64,000 bases of DNA from Daphnia pulex (GCF_021134715.1 NC_060026.1:1178001-1242000); one strand, 5' to 3'. Positions 1-12,357 are shown, counted from the stretch's first letter. Notes: generated by a model not told the origin, from the letters alone. Numbers and translations are program-made.

Positions 1-1228
1 CTGGAGACATTTTCATTCTTTTATTTACCCATAAGTCTTGATGCACGACTGCTTTTTCCAACTGATTCACTGGTTCAACACACCCGTTCATAAATTTATT
101 ATTCTCTGTAGACAAAGAAAGCAAGAGTTATCACCTCGTGGTCGAAATAACTGGAATGACTAAGCAGACGATATTTTCAAATTTCGTCAAGGACATCTAG
201 AGGAGAAAATAATCAGTCGGAAACTGATGGGAGAAAAATCTAAAATGACACTAAATTGTTTGGCAAATATTATACACATAACAGTATTTCGGTGTAACAT
301 TTGACTCCAATCGTTCATGACCGTTCCGCTTGACGAATACCTGAGGCTTCCTTAACGGGTTATTTTCTGCAGGATGTGTCACACGACAGGGCGTTAACTC
401 TTGGCTAATAATAAAAAAGAAGGAATCCATCATTATAAAAATTTCACGAGCAAATTGAGAGTTTAATCATTGGCCGTGAGTTCTTGTCAGTGTGCATTTA
501 CGTTATTTTCTCTCGGGGGCATCATAACACTAGCACTTTTTTCTTGGAATTATTACCTTGGGCTAAAATGAAGCGGTTAAGCTTCACCACATTGGTGCAT
601 TTAAAAAACAAGTGTTATTGATCCTTTGTAAGAATGTCTAGAAGGTTTGTGCGGACACATAATGAGCCGATAGTTATAACGTATAACGGGACTAGTGGGA
701 AACAATGCCTAATTCTGAAAGTAATTATTAAAGTTCAGCTGAATTTCTCATCGAATGTCGAACATTTGTTTCACACGGAAATACGACCAAAATTGTTGTC
801 ACCTGCCGTTGTTTCCGTTGAAATGGTTTCCCTCTTTTGAATGTGGCGCCAAGGAAACCGAAGCCATCTAGTGTCAAATATCAAAACTGTATGCAAGACC
901 TCTAGCGGTCCTCTGGTGAACGTTGATTGCCAAATAATTTAGAAGTTGTCGCTCGTTCAATCTCGACGTTGCACAAAAACAAAACAAAAAATCAAATGAT
1001 GGAGTGTCTTCGTTACAAAAAAGGTACACATCTTTTCCTGTAGTTATTTCCTTCAACTGAAGTATTAATAGAACTGCTTTTTCTGATTCAAATTCGTAGA
1101 GTGACGGACCTGTAATAGGACGCAAGCACTTCCCAAGGTCGTTTTGACAGATGCTCAAAAAACCAATAACAAATAAGCATACAAATCCACCGTCATTTAA
1201 TATTTGCTAACGTCTACGAGTCATCAAG
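1..1228. other. Intergenic, no gene recognised
   Basis: I see no convincing gene here. Short open frames on both strands show no recognisable motif. The right part is expected to hold the promoter and 5' UTR of the BLCAP gene that starts at 1229, but no TATA box is obvious. Confidence 0.5.
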
Positions 1229-1477
1229 ATGTATTGTCTACAGTGGCTGCTACCTGTACTGCTGATTCCCAAGCCCATCAATCCATTACTTCTGTACAAC
1301 CATGCTGTCTTCATGGTGCTCTACCTGGCTGGATTCTTTCTTGAACGGCAGCCTTGTACAATTTGCTCACTAGCCTTTCTTATCGCCCTTTTCCTTCTCT
1401 GCTATAGTGGGCTGGGCTGGTGCATCTTTTGGGAATCCGATTGTGACACTGTCAGATGTGGTGAGATGAACTTGTGA
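1229..1477 (+). CDS. BLCAP: BLCAP (bladder cancer-associated protein) homolog
   Basis: This single-exon frame encodes 82 residues that match the short membrane protein BLCAP/Bc10, which is 87 aa in human. The N-terminus [16 protein letters not shown] is the family signature. It is followed by a hydrophobic stretch, the motif LERQPCTIC (human LERKPCTIC) and a second hydrophobic segment rich in Leu, Phe and Cys. The C-terminal tail is shorter and diverged, as is usual outside vertebrates. BLCAP is a small two-pass membrane protein linked to growth control and apoptosis in human cells; its biochemical role is unknown. A polyadenylation signal lies at 1515-1520. The gene points tail-to-tail at the exchanger gene, with about 130 bp between stop codons. 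The identification rests on remembered family sequence, and the N-terminal match is very strong. Confidence 0.93.
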   Translation: MYCLQWLLPVLLIPKPINPLLLYNHAVFMVLYLAGFFLERQPCTICSLAFLIALFLLCYSGLGWCIFWESDCDTVRCGEMNL

Positions 1478-1514
1478 TGGAATGTTACTCTTCTTTTCAT
1501 TTGTGTATTGCATT

Positions 1515-1520
1515 AATAAA
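1515..1520 (+). terminator. Polyadenylation signal (AATAAA) of BLCAP
   Basis: An AATAAA hexamer lies 38 bp after the BLCAP stop codon on the coding strand. The spacing suits a short 3' UTR. Confidence 0.55.
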
Positions 1521-1607
1521 CCAAGTGACCCCAACAAGCAAATATATATCAGTAATTTGGGTGCCTAAAACACAATCTCAGTTTCTGCATTTTAATCTAT
1601 TATACTC

Positions 1608-3807
1608 TCAACAAGGAGGTGCATTAACTTGCATAAAGACATTCATTTCGAAGCAGCCTGCCAGAACTAGGAAAGCCATGTAGGAAATGAGTAGAATTGC
1701 ACCAATCTTTCTGTCGAGAACAAATTTGTTGAGGGCAATGGCGAAATAGAGAACCAAAATGGTGCAGAACAGCATCAAGACGCTGTAAACGACTCCTCCA
1801 GAGTTAACAGCCACGAAGTTTCCTTCGGCGGGGTATTCGGGCATGGCGGCCGCCTTTATCAGCCACGGCAGACCCATGCAGATAAGGATGTCGAAAGTAT
1901 TCGAGCCGACAGAGTTACTTATCCCCATCGAACCTTTGCCTGTGTAATAGAAACAATGATTCAATTCATTGGCAAGCAACCGGTCGATATGAATTTGATT
2001 ACCTGCGCGAGCTACTACGACTGCAGCCACTCCTTCCGGAACGCTCCCGCCAGCAGCCAGGAATGTGATACCCATGGCCGAATCCGGAATTCCAAGCGTG
2101 TAGCCTTTGTAATGAGAAAAATTAATTAAGAATTAAATCAATGTAAATGTAATTAATATTAATTACCGATAACGGTGATGAACCAAGCGACGAGATAAGA
2201 CAAGGTTCCAATCCAAAGGATGCAGATGAAAAAAGCCAGCGGATACAAGCGGCGCCATCCTTTGCCACGACGGACGTCCGGAATCGTCAAGAAAAAGATC
2301 AAGTTGCCCAGCCACATGACGTACCAGTAGAGTTTGGTCGACAGTGAGCCTTCCGGTGACTGGAAAAACTTGACCGGACCATCCGCTTCGACTTCTTCGA
2401 CGACAGCCACACTCGGAAGTTCACCGGGTTCCGGAGATCCGCCTCTACTCTCCAATGAATCGACATCTTTCATTTCCATTTGTTCTTTAGTGGCGCATTT
2501 CTCCATGTCGCCTAATATCATAAAACAAAATTTGATTCGATATTCTTTGATTGAGATTGAATTTCATTTCAACCTGATTGTATGGCCAATTGTTCTTCCT
2601 TTTCCTTGTTGTTAGTTTCATCCTCATTTGTCTTGCCGCAACACTTTTTGAATTGCGCAACCACCACGTTGGCCCACCGTTCCAAAGTTCGGTTCGAAAA
2701 CATGACTAGAGATAGATAACAAGAGATTTGCGGTATTATTTAAGTTATAAAAGAAACACGAGCCGCCGTCTCGATTCATGTTTCTATGGGGTATGAAAAA
2801 AAAAGCAATTGTATACCTGCTAGAAACACGCCATAGCACAGGACGAATATCATAGCTTCCCACCAGAAAATCCTGTTGTCCGATACGACCACGGCCAGTC
2901 CAATAACGATCGAACCGTAGATAGCGCAATCGCGTGTAAGTGGCCACCATTCCAGCGGTACAGCCTGTAAGAAAAAAAAAAATTGACAATTTTTAGTTTC
3001 AAGGTTTTTTTCCATCTATGGGTCTCTATTGTTCTCCTTACAAAGCCGGTGAATAGACCGCAGCAGGCGGGAGCGGCCAGGATATTGAACGCGGCCGAGC
3101 CGACGATTGTCCCGACTCCGATATCTCCTTGGGTGATGAACGTGCCCACAATATTGATGAACAGTTCGGGCGAAGATGTTCCGATGGCCATGATCGTCGC
3201 TCCGGCCACATCGGGACTCATATGCAAAACTAGAATTACAAATAATTGATTTAAATATTTTTAAATTAGGAAAATCATTGAATTGAATACCTTCGGCGAT
3301 AATTTCTAGCGAAGGGACGAAATATTCGTCGATGACAACTCCAATCATCAACATGGTGTAGATGCACAGAATAAAGTGTACCACGACACCGCCTGAAGGA
3401 ATCAAAGCATATAAAAAGAAATGCGGTTAAAATAAACGTCTCGAGACCGTGCCATTTTCCCTCCTCGAGGGCAAAAGAGTGTGATAACCTTTTTGGCGCT
3501 GCTCTTGCGTAAACATGTCGGGTGGGAAATCCTGGATGGTCGGCTCCGTGCAGTTGACGGAGAATCCTTGGTCATCGGGTAGATTATTTTGGCTTTGATC
3601 TCCAATCGATTCATTTCGGTTGGAGATGTTGGTAGGTAATTTGGTTTGCTCATTATCGGGTTTGTTGGGACCGTGTAAAGGATAACGCTCGTAATAGACT
3701 CCCGAGCCGTCGTCCACATTCAAAGACGAGACGGCCGGATGGAAAACAACGGCGACAACAACAAAAACAACTAAAAGACTCCCTCGCGACGGACTCCCGC
3801 ACACCAT
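1608..3807 (-). CDS. K+-dependent Na+/Ca2+ exchanger (NCKX/SLC24 family), 8 exons
   Basis: Eight exons join in frame to 555 codons plus stop: about 3489-3807, 3291-3392, 3042-3229, 2817-2964, 2574-2705, 2167-2511, 2003-2104 and 1608-1939. The summed length, 1668 nt, is divisible by three. The protein has a signal-like N-terminus, an extracellular part with N-glycosylation sequons, then the alpha-1 repeat (IGTSSPELF, GDIGVGTIVGSAAFNIL). A charged acidic cytosolic loop follows, then the alpha-2 repeat (GGSVPEGVAAVVVARAG, SNSVGSNTFDIL) and further membrane helices. NCKX proteins export Ca2+ and K+ in exchange for Na+ across the plasma membrane or organelle membranes. The Asp of SNTFDI, tied to K+ dependence in NCKX2, is kept, while the alpha-2 carboxylate of the xxSxPD position is Glu here. 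The start is the first ATG ahead of the hydrophobic leader. The subfamily is not resolved. Confidence 0.92.
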
Positions 3808-5521
3808 TTTCCGACGAAACAACAAAAGTAAATGACAAAAGAAAATGTCAAAGGAGGTATACTAAACGCAAGATTGATTAAAAAACGACCTAGGATAGTT
3901 ATTTGTTACGAAAATCAAAGAAGAAACACCGAACCGAATGATATACCGATAAGAGATTTTACAAGTTGGTCAAACAAAAAAATCAAACTGGAAACTGGAC
4001 GTGAATTGAAACTGGGCTAAATGAAAAATCTGATAAAAATCAATCAATAAAACAAGGAGCGCTTTGATATTGAAGTTGTTTCAAATGAAAGTCATAAGGC
4101 TCCTTGACATGGGTGCGGGAGTCCTGGATGAGATGGAGCTTAAAGCGTACCACCATTTATGTGTGACTCTGCCGAGCAGAGAAGGTAAAGGGTAAAGATT
4201 TCTCGAGGTGGAGAGGAGCGAAACGGACGTGTAGCAACAGTCGATCCAATTGTCGCTTTTCTAGCACTGCCTTTAGGGTATGCAAATGTGCCCTGGGGTA
4301 GACACATGAGAATTCACACACGTAGACAAACAAGAGCCACCACCGAACGCGACCGCTCAGAGACGAGTTTCAAACGACACTGGCAGCCGAAATGAAACGG
4401 GAACGTTACCATAATCATACGCCAAATGGGAAGCCCAAGGTTTTCAGTGTATCGATCGTGGATGGCAACGCTGCCTCTTGCTGTCTGTGACGTCAAATCT
4501 TTTCTATAATAAGCCATTACAGTTTGTTTGGCTAAGCCAAAATTATCTAAAAAGGTCGCCCAGTACGTTGGGAGCATTTAATTTAGAAATAATAAAAAGG
4601 TTTCTTTTAAATGCGAATGGGATTGCATCAGGAAGAAAATGAGAACGGCCCTGGCGGAGGCCATTGATCAGCAGTCCGTGCTGGAGAATGAGATTTCGGT
4701 GGCAAACAAAGGAATAGCTAGGTGAGACTCCTATAGAGCCATATATGCTGGGGCTCATACAAACACCGGAGGAAACCGGTGTCTGAGCACAATAGACTCT
4801 CCAGACATACTACAAGGCTGCAACATTTATCACTGCATCCACAAGACTTTCTAGCGCCTGTTTACAACAGCTTATCAGGACAGTTTTACAATGCCAAGAT
4901 ATGATAAAGATCGGCTGGAAATGACATTGCAATTCCTATAGAAAGTTAAGTAAATACTGAGATTTGAATTTGACAGTGATTCGGGTTCCATCGATTTGGT
5001 AGAAATAGGTCCTAGAGGAGAATTCAAGGATTGTTCCATGGTTACACATCAACAAGTCCAAACAAAAACTAAGAGCATGACACTGTCAAGTATAGAATGT
5101 CGTAGTAGTTGACTTGTTGAGATCAAAAATGGCCCCCTAGCGAGGGCGTTGGTGGGAATATCGGAAATCAATCGCTCGTCGGTCAATTTATTCAGAATAA
5201 CTGATCACAATAGGAAGGCCATAGATCACGTAGTGCAATCGATCATCCTAGACGGACACAGCAGCTGTTGACGTCAGACGATTTCGTAGATTCCCGAGAT
5301 GAATCATCCCCCTTTCAACACATTCGGCAAAACACAACTTTTATTTTTGTTTTTGTTTTCAATCTTATTACAAGTATGTGTTTTTCACCTTTTAGCAACA
5401 AACAAAAGAGGATAAGCGACCACAGGTGTTGTTGTTGTTTTACGTAAACAACGGAATATATAATGTAGAGAAATTAAAGGTTGAAACAAACAAAAAAAGG
5501 ACATACTTTTGTTTCCCCCCT
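3808..5521. other. Intergenic between exchanger and UNC-50 genes
   Basis: No gene is recognised. The left part should hold the exchanger promoter and the right part the UNC-50 3' UTR. A reversed AATAAA (TTTATT at 5340-5345) lies about 180 bp beyond the UNC-50 stop and may be its polyadenylation signal. Frames of 60-90 codons in between show no family motif. Confidence 0.45.
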
Positions 5522-6761
5522 TCATATCACGTGGACTCGGGCGTGATAAAAGTTGATCAGCGTATGCGTAACGTTCCAGTTGCAGGCAAGGCTGACGATG
5601 TAGATCAGAAACAAGACGGAGAATGGATAGAGAAGTCCGCGCGTCTTGTGTAGGATGGGTAGAGCTGCAAAAGAATCAAAAACAGTAAATGAGCTTGCAA
5701 TCAACCAGTTATGTGTGACTATACTCACAGCTGTATCCAAGGAAATTGATGTAGACGTAATAGCCGCCAGCAATCAACCACAGAGTGTTACCGACGAACG
5801 TTGCTGTAAACCATTCCTGGCTGATGAGAACTAATAACGGAAAACACGTTAGAGGATAAATACAAATGATGCGGAAAAGAACATTTGAACGCACCATGAT
5901 AGAAAATAGATTGAACGACGTGTAAGATAATCAATGCCGGAAAGTAGGCATTAAGGTGAACGTCGAATGCGTAACCCCACTCGACATCCTCACCTCTGAC
6001 AGTGGGTTTCATCATCAACTTGTTGGCCACAAACCTAGATGAATAAATAAATTAACGTTTCCGAGAAATAACAGGAAATTTAAAGATTCATTTCGTTTAC
6101 CACATGGCTGTTGCAATCCCTGCTCCAACTAGAAGGCAGTCAATGAAGATGGTGTAAATAAGGAATTTGAAGAAGCTGAAGATTGACAAATCCATGAAAA
6201 ATGCAAACACCATTGATGAAACTACAGGGGGAAAAATGTGAATAAATATTTGAATGTCTGAAACATAATCAATTCACTTACAACATAACCACATCCCCAA
6301 TAATACCAAAAATGCTGGATCATCTCTGGCAAACTGAGCTTTTGAACCTGTACACAAAAATTCTGATGAATAAATTTGTTTGGATGTTAAGGACCGAATA
6401 AAATGGAGACTTACTTTTCCTGTAATGAAAATTTCTGTATACTTTCTGTGGGGAAATAAACAGGTAAATCATTTGCCAGAGGGCATATTCGAAATCCATT
6501 TGCTGGAAGTGGCAAAGCTTTCGTATGAATTTGTATCGTTTTGCTGCAGCTGAAAGGCATCCTGTTCTGCTCAAAGTAAGATTCATCATCATAACATGTT
6601 CTCGGTGTCGATCAAATTTAAATGTTAAACCTCAAATTGGCTGGGGACGGTAAAGGAGATGGACCTCTGAATGAAGCGGGGTGGACGTAATGACTGGCCC
6701 CTGAAGTGTCAACATAAGCTGGAGATGACGCTCTACTGCCTTGTGACGGTTGTTTATACAT
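5522..6761 (-). CDS. UNC50: UNC-50 homolog, 7 exons
   Basis: Seven short exons on the minus strand build an UNC-50/GMH1 family protein: about 6631-6761, 6420-6580, 6282-6345, 6102-6222, 5896-6034, 5729-5830 and 5522-5650. Family hallmarks read in order are MDFEYALWQMIYLF, SPQKVYRNFHYRK, ARDDPAFLVLL, DVEWGYAFDVHLNAYFPALI, FVGNTLWLIAGGYYVYINFLGYS and the C-terminal CNWNVTHTLINFY. UNC-50 is a five-pass membrane protein of the inner nuclear membrane and Golgi, needed for assembly and trafficking of acetylcholine receptors in worms. The N-terminus is Ser/Pro-rich and diverged, as in other species. The exon 2 acceptor was chosen by reading phase, so that boundary is less sure. The gene lies head-to-head with EMC7. 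Confidence 0.93.
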
Positions 6762-7105
6762 TTTGCTACCACAGTCGCTCAGACCGATTTATTTAAAGTT
6801 AAGTTTAATAAAACAAAAATGATTTCAAATGACGTTCTTCTCTATATTCACAACATGACACAGTCTAGTCTCGTCTGCTGGATCAAGAACGTTACAGTTT
6901 TGAATACGTGTCATGACGAATTTCATAAATTTGCATAAAACGTTAAAGTGATCAACTTAATATCTAAATGAATTTTATTTTTTTCATTGAATTCTAAACT
7001 TAATTTAAAACTTTTTCGTCGAAAAAAGTGTAGAGAAACGGCGTCGGACGGCATCGGTGTATAATGGCGTGTTATTATTGATCGAATTTTTGACAGTATT
7101 CCGCC
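6762..7105. promoter_or_regulatory. Shared divergent promoter region, UNC-50 / EMC7
   Basis: Only 344 bp separate the start codons of UNC-50 (minus) and EMC7 (plus), so both promoters and both 5' UTRs must lie here. I see no canonical TATA box in either direction. This fits a housekeeping bidirectional promoter, which is an inference from spacing alone. Confidence 0.5.
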
Positions 7106-7980
7106 ATGAAGTTATCAGTTGATGGCACGTTTCTCTTAAAATTAATTTGCTTAACTTTTTTCGTTGGTGTTCAAAGTAACGACGGTGAAACGAGTAAAGA
7201 ATGGTTTAAAATTGAAGGTAAAGTGCAAGCACCAGATGCCTGGGCTAGATTGAATCCAGACTGGAAATTGCACACATATGTCCTAATAGATGGCGGCGAA
7301 TATCGAGCGTTTCTTAGGTATAATTATTTTTTATTTGGCAGGAAATGCTTAGTTTACAAGCTAATATTTTATTATTAATATTCAGGGATGATGCTTCATT
7401 TTCAGTGAGTGTGCCAAGTGGTTCGTATGTTGTGGAAGTTTCCAATCCTACAGTTTTCTACGAACCTGTAAGGGTGGACATCAACTCCAAAGGGAAATTC
7501 CGTGCCAGGAGAATCAATCACATACAACCAAGCGCTGTTAGTCAAATGACTTACCCTTTAAAATTCAAGCCTGGAATGCCTTATCGTTACTTTCAGCAGA
7601 GGGAACAGTGGAGGATAACTGATCTTCTCTTCTCTCCAATGGTACGAGAGGAAAACGAATCTTACCTTTCCATTACTTAGGTCTAATTTCTGTTATTCAC
7701 AGGTTCTTATGATGTTCCTTCCATTGATTCTCATCTTCATATTACCTAAAATGATGAATGATCCAGAGACGAGAAAGGTATAGGATTGCATCATTCAAAG
7801 TTACACCTTCAGCTCATTCTCTTCATGCCTATTTTGCACACACAGGAAATGGAAAATATCCAAATGCCTAAATATGAGATGCCTGAGATGAGTGAGATGC
7901 TGACATCATTGTTTGGAGGTGGTGATGCTAAGAAGACAACGAAAAGCAGCGGCAGCAAGGGCGTGGTCAAGCGCAAATAA
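7106..7980 (+). CDS. EMC7: ER membrane protein complex subunit 7, 4 exons
   Basis: Four exons (7106-7317, 7386-7641, 7703-7777, 7846-7980) join in frame to 225 residues. A signal peptide (residues 1-24) is followed by a beta-sandwich domain with the EMC7 landmarks FKIEGKV, SVSVPSGSYVVEV, FYEPVRVDINSKGKFRAR and PYRYFQQREQW. A single membrane helix (VLMMFLPLILIFILPKMM) and a Lys/Ser-rich cytosolic tail follow. EMC7 is the lumenal beta-sandwich subunit of the ER membrane complex, which inserts tail-anchored and multipass proteins. Length and layout match the family (human 242 aa). It is expressed divergently from UNC-50. A polyadenylation signal lies at 8033-8038. Confidence 0.95.
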
Positions 7981-8032
7981 AAAAAATTAATCTAAATTAA
8001 GAACTTGACAAAAAAAGTCAGTGTAAAATTAT

Positions 8033-8038
8033 AATAAA
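8033..8038 (+). terminator. Polyadenylation signal (AATAAA) of EMC7
   Basis: An AATAAA hexamer lies 53 bp after the EMC7 stop codon in an A-rich 3' UTR. Confidence 0.55.
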
Positions 8039-8814
8039 GATAAAAAATAATAAACAAAAATTTGAACTGAAAGAAATTAGTGTGAGAAAGGGCTAACAAG
8101 GCTGCCATTGTATTTTGTGTGTATGTCGTTTGTTAATTCAATTAACAGCATTTTTTGTTTTCGAATTTCGAATCAGTCAGCAGAAGAGGAACGGGACAGC
8201 TCTATACACGATAGTGAAGAGAGGCAGGAGAAAAAAAAAATAACATCGTTGTTATATCTTCCAATTAAAAAAGATAAAGAGACAGAAAAAAAAAATATAA
8301 CGAACCACAAGTTCGAAAATAGTCGAGTTAAATTGGGGGCTAAATCACACAGCTACCTAGTTCCTTTTTTAATGCAAACTCGTTTTTGATTGCCTCGTGT
8401 AGTGTCAGCTCTCAAAACTCTTTTAAGCTTCTTTTTTTGTTTAGAACAGCTGAAAAATTATTTTCCTTTTTTTTTGTCTGTGTTTTGTTTGTTTAAACAT
8501 TAAAAAAGGAGGCGGTGGGCAAAGGAGGGTCAACATCGAAGAATATGTATGTTTAAAGAAAAAAAACGTTATCTGTGCGGATTTGGCAATCACTTGAGGA
8601 CATTTTTCCGTTTTTCTTTTTTAATATGCGCGCGCGACGGTCTTCAAGGGACGATGAAAAGGGGAATAAGCGACAAACTTTTTCTTTCTTCAGGCTGCAT
8701 GATTTTGCTGAATGTAGAGATGGGGGGGAGTAGAGGTAAAGAGGGGCAGTTGATTGTGAATTTTTCTTTTCTTAGCCTTTTTTGTGTGTTTTTTGTTGTA
8801 GCTGCATATTTTTA
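8039..8814. other. Convergent intergenic, EMC7 / Ras
   Basis: This AT-rich stretch should contain the 3' UTRs of EMC7 (plus) and the Ras gene (minus). It has several poly-A/T runs and no recognisable coding region. Confidence 0.45.
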
Positions 8815-9950
8815 TTACAAGAGCATGCACATCTTGCGTCGTTTGCGTGCTTGACGTTGGTCCTTGCTGGACGTGAGTGGCCGCTCAAGAGCCTGGAAAC
8901 GGCGAATGAGCCGAACCAACTCATGGAAGGCCAGGTCCACGTTCATTCTCAATTTGGCCGAACATTCCAGGTATGGTACTTTGAGCTGCCGGGCGAGAGA
9001 ATGGCCCTCATCGGATGAGACCTTATGAAAAACATGACGGAATTCAAGTGTGTGTGCGTGTGGGTGGGTGGGAAAAAAACCAGATTGTATGATATACCAT
9101 TCTTTGGTGTTGGAGATCCGCTTTGTTGGCCACCATCAACATGGGGAATTCATCACGATCCTTGACTCTTAGAATCTGCCTATGGAGACGAGGCAATTCA
9201 TCAAAGGAAGAACGATCAGCTACTGAGTAGACGAGCAGGAAACCTTCACCGGAACGCATATATTGTTCCCTCATGGCGCTAAATTCTTCTTGACCAGCAG
9301 TGTCCAAAACTGTACAACGAAAAATAAAAGGAATTAGTCAGGTGTTGATAATTTTTGACAAGTTACGAAAAACTGAAAACTCACTGTCTAATTTGGCAAC
9401 AACATCATCAATGACACACTGTTTGGTGTAGGAATCTTCAATAGTAGGATCGTAGTCTGTCACAAAGTAACTCTGAAAGAAAAACAAAAGGCCAAGTTGT
9501 TACCATATATGGTCAGGCAACAGGTATTTTGACTAGCACAATCTCTTTAAAAAAGAAAAATTTCAAGACAGGTTTCTCTCGATGCTAGAAAAACTGGGCA
9601 AAACAAAAAGGGGTGGCCACACCAAAACAGTGGGAGAGATTGTGTGCATCTGTGATATCGGTCCACAGAAAACTTGAGAGTGTACACTAAAAACTGGCCA
9701 GCAATGGCTGATGTGTGGGAGCCAAAAACTAGCCAGAAAACCACTAGATCCAAAGGTCAAAATGACAGATAAATCCAAGGCCAGAAATACGTCAGCTGAG
9801 TAAATGCTGCAAAAAAGCAATTTAGAAATAACTGCGAGTTGTTACCTGAATAAACTGGATAGTGATGGCAGATTTTCCAACACCTCCCCCGCCCACAACG
9901 ACGATTTTGTACGTTTGTGCAACACTACTGCGATCACCCGGCTTCGACAT
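8815..9950 (-). CDS. Ras-family small GTPase, R-Ras/M-Ras type (Drosophila Ras64B-like), 4 exons
   Basis: Four exons (9846-9950, 9385-9472, 9098-9309, 8815-9021) sum to 612 nt, or 203 residues. The P-loop GGGGVGKS follows a short [10 protein letters not shown] leader. The effector loop YDPTIEDSY, switch [31 protein letters not shown], the NKAD guanine motif and ECSAKLR are all present. The double-Gly P-loop and the sequence [15 protein letters not shown] place it in the R-Ras/M-Ras branch, close to Drosophila Ras64B. It ends in a polybasic stretch and the CaaX box CMLL, whose final Leu predicts geranylgeranylation and plasma-membrane attachment. The enzyme cycles between GTP and GDP to signal to kinases such as Raf and PI3K. 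An AATAAA overlaps the stop codon, so the 3' UTR could be very short. An additional 5' UTR exon may lie further upstream. Confidence 0.94.
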
Positions 9951-12350
9951 GATGACAGGCGTCCAGCAAAGGGGGGTCTACAAGTTGCTGGGAATCTCAA
10001 CTCAACTTTGGTTCAATCACAATGTTAAGTAATATTTCTCAACCCGAAATAATCGGCCAAAAAACAAAAACAATCAACTGATGTGTCTGGGTATCAAGGG
10101 AGGGAGGGATCACACTCGTTGAGTGGCTTGGGCTAGTAGAGCTGCTGATCTGTACGTCTAGTTCGTCTAATGTTGTTTCCAAACCCCAAGATGGCGGCCA
10201 CGCGCATTCAGCCTCCGGGCTTGTTTTCTGTCGACGTCCGTGTCCAAACCGACGCATTCCCCCCTTCTTTTTTGTTTTTAAAAACTTATAAATAACTTTT
10301 TTTTTAAACAAGAAAAGGGCGGCCATTTGTTTTTGGAAGAACTTTTCCTCTTCACACTCCAATTCCGTTTTTCTCGACGACGTCAAAAAGGCACATCCCG
10401 CCCAGGGAAATCTTCTTCTTTAACATCTTTTGCTGGTGGGCAACTTGCCAGCCAAAACGAACATGTCAAAAGGCTGTCGCTTCTCTTTCAGTTGCTCATT
10501 CGACCTCTTGTTTTTCTTCAAAACATCTACAACGCCCTTCTCTCTCTTTTGGTTTTATTTTAGCACTTTTCTCAGAAAAAAAGTCAAAATTCCAGCAGCA
10601 CATTTGTTTTTGTATTTGACGTTTGACAGTTGCGGGAGAAAATTTATTCATTTCTTGGGATGGAGGGGCCGTGTCCAATGTAAATAAAACCATAAATCGT
10701 TCGTTTTTTTGGATTAATGGGTCAGGATAGATGTGTGTGTAACGAGTAAAGTGGTTTCGTGTGTCTCTCCTGATGCTGGTGGGTGGAGTTAATTGATTTG
10801 TTGGCTAGTGGGGGATGTTCTTCTTTTTAGTGACTATTTTTTCTAGGCTTCGTCTGACGTCTGTGTAGTTCGTGAGTGAATTATTAGATGCGGTGCGGTC
10901 CCTTGAGGTTTGTGCAATCATCGTTTATTGGCTCCCACCACCATCCCCTTTTTTTCACCGTGTCGCATAAAGAACTTAATCGGACAGGCTATTTATTTAC
11001 CGGAAGCACAAGCTGGGGTGGGCTAATGCGATTTGTGCATGGGCGTTTCCATACCAAAATTGGAAAATTCAACAAACAAGAAACAAAAATAAATCTATTT
11101 AACCCGGGCACAGATTTCATATATATATCCAATCACTGCCGTGTTTGATCCCAATATGTAATCCCGGTCAATCCTTAATAATACAAAAACCCGAAAAACC
11201 CAAATTTTATGCATCTCATATATTGGGTTTTCCAACTCAAAACAAAAATACAAAAATGGCACGTGTATAGACTTTGACAGGCTAATGTTCTCCGGGTGAC
11301 TAACATTGGCAATAAGGAAAAAAAGGAAATCTCTCTATACCTGAGAATCAATATACATTAAATCAAGTTAGTTTAGTGAGCTGTGTGTCTGTGAAACGAA
11401 ACTATATTTATCAGTCAGACATTTTTCCCATTAGGATGGGAAGGGGGACTGCGGCGTGATCTAATTATCTTTTTAGCTTCCCCAGACGGCCGTGAATCTT
11501 ATCGGAATGTTGGTATGCTCAACGTGGAGATGTCTATCTCTGCGTAGCTCACGGCATTCTACCGATAAGAAAAACAAAAAAAAAATAAATGACTTTCATT
11601 CCACAGTTGATCGCACTATTCACAGTCCCCGAGATCAATCTCTGCCGTGTGTAATTCCATCACCATGAACAAAACCAACTAAAACCTTTTCTTTCTTTTA
11701 TGTCATTTCCCCTTGGGGGGTGCCATTCAACTTCGGTCTAATTTCGTTCAACTCGCATGTCTTTATACTCGACAACAAATTGGCCCCTTTTCCTATTTAA
11801 GAAAAAAAGTTTTGACAATATTAAAAGATGGCTAATAAAAATAAAAACGGCCATTTCGTCAATATGGCACTCCCGCTGGGGACCTGGGGTTGCGGTTATA
11901 ATGAAGAAAGTTTTGTTTGTGTTTTCCGTCGTATACTTTTTTACGAATTTCTTCCGTTCGGGAGGGGTTGTTTCTTTTTTGGCGGGAGGATTAAACGAGA
12001 GTAGACCAACACCCTCCCGATATTGGCCTGCGCGTGACAAACGAGTGCCGAGATTTTGGACCCCACAAACGTCAAAGTCAACTCGAACCTTTTTTTTCGT
12101 GAATAACCGCCTGAGTCTCCCGACTAGATTCATAGACGACCGCAGCTTTTTCTCAATTCAATTTACGGAGGATTTTCTTAGTACTATAGACGCGCGGTGG
12201 GGTGTGAATTATATTATTTTGGTTGTTACGTAAATACCTGTTGCTGCGCACAGGAAATCTGGTCCACCACCCCCTCCACTCGGGAAAATCTCACCCCGCC
12301 CCCTTTCGTGTAGGTACCTTAGAGCAGACGGCGGCGGAGTAGCGGAAGAT
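9951..12350. other. Intergenic, Ras 5' side to CAPA promoter
   Basis: No gene is recognised in about 2.4 kb. The first few hundred bases are expected to carry the Ras 5' UTR and promoter. Open frames such as 11757-12233 (+) and 11738-12133 (-) have low-complexity, Phe/Lys-rich translations and no family motif. I regard them as chance. Confidence 0.4.
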
Positions 12351-12357
12351 TATAAAA
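12351..12357 (+). promoter_or_regulatory. TATA box of the CAPA gene
   Basis: TATAAAA lies about 125 bp upstream of the CAPA start codon in a GC-rich setting. A start site about 30 bp downstream would give a 5' UTR of roughly 100 nt. Confidence 0.6.

Noticed and set aside
874-1158. 94-codon frame on the minus strand upstream of BLCAP
   Set aside because: No family motif, no splice or promoter support, and it overlaps the expected BLCAP promoter/5' UTR. Length is within chance for this composition.
11738-12233. Overlapping frames of 131 (-) and 158 (+) codons
   Set aside because: Both overlap the same DNA on opposite strands, are Phe/Lys-rich from poly-A/T runs, and match no family.
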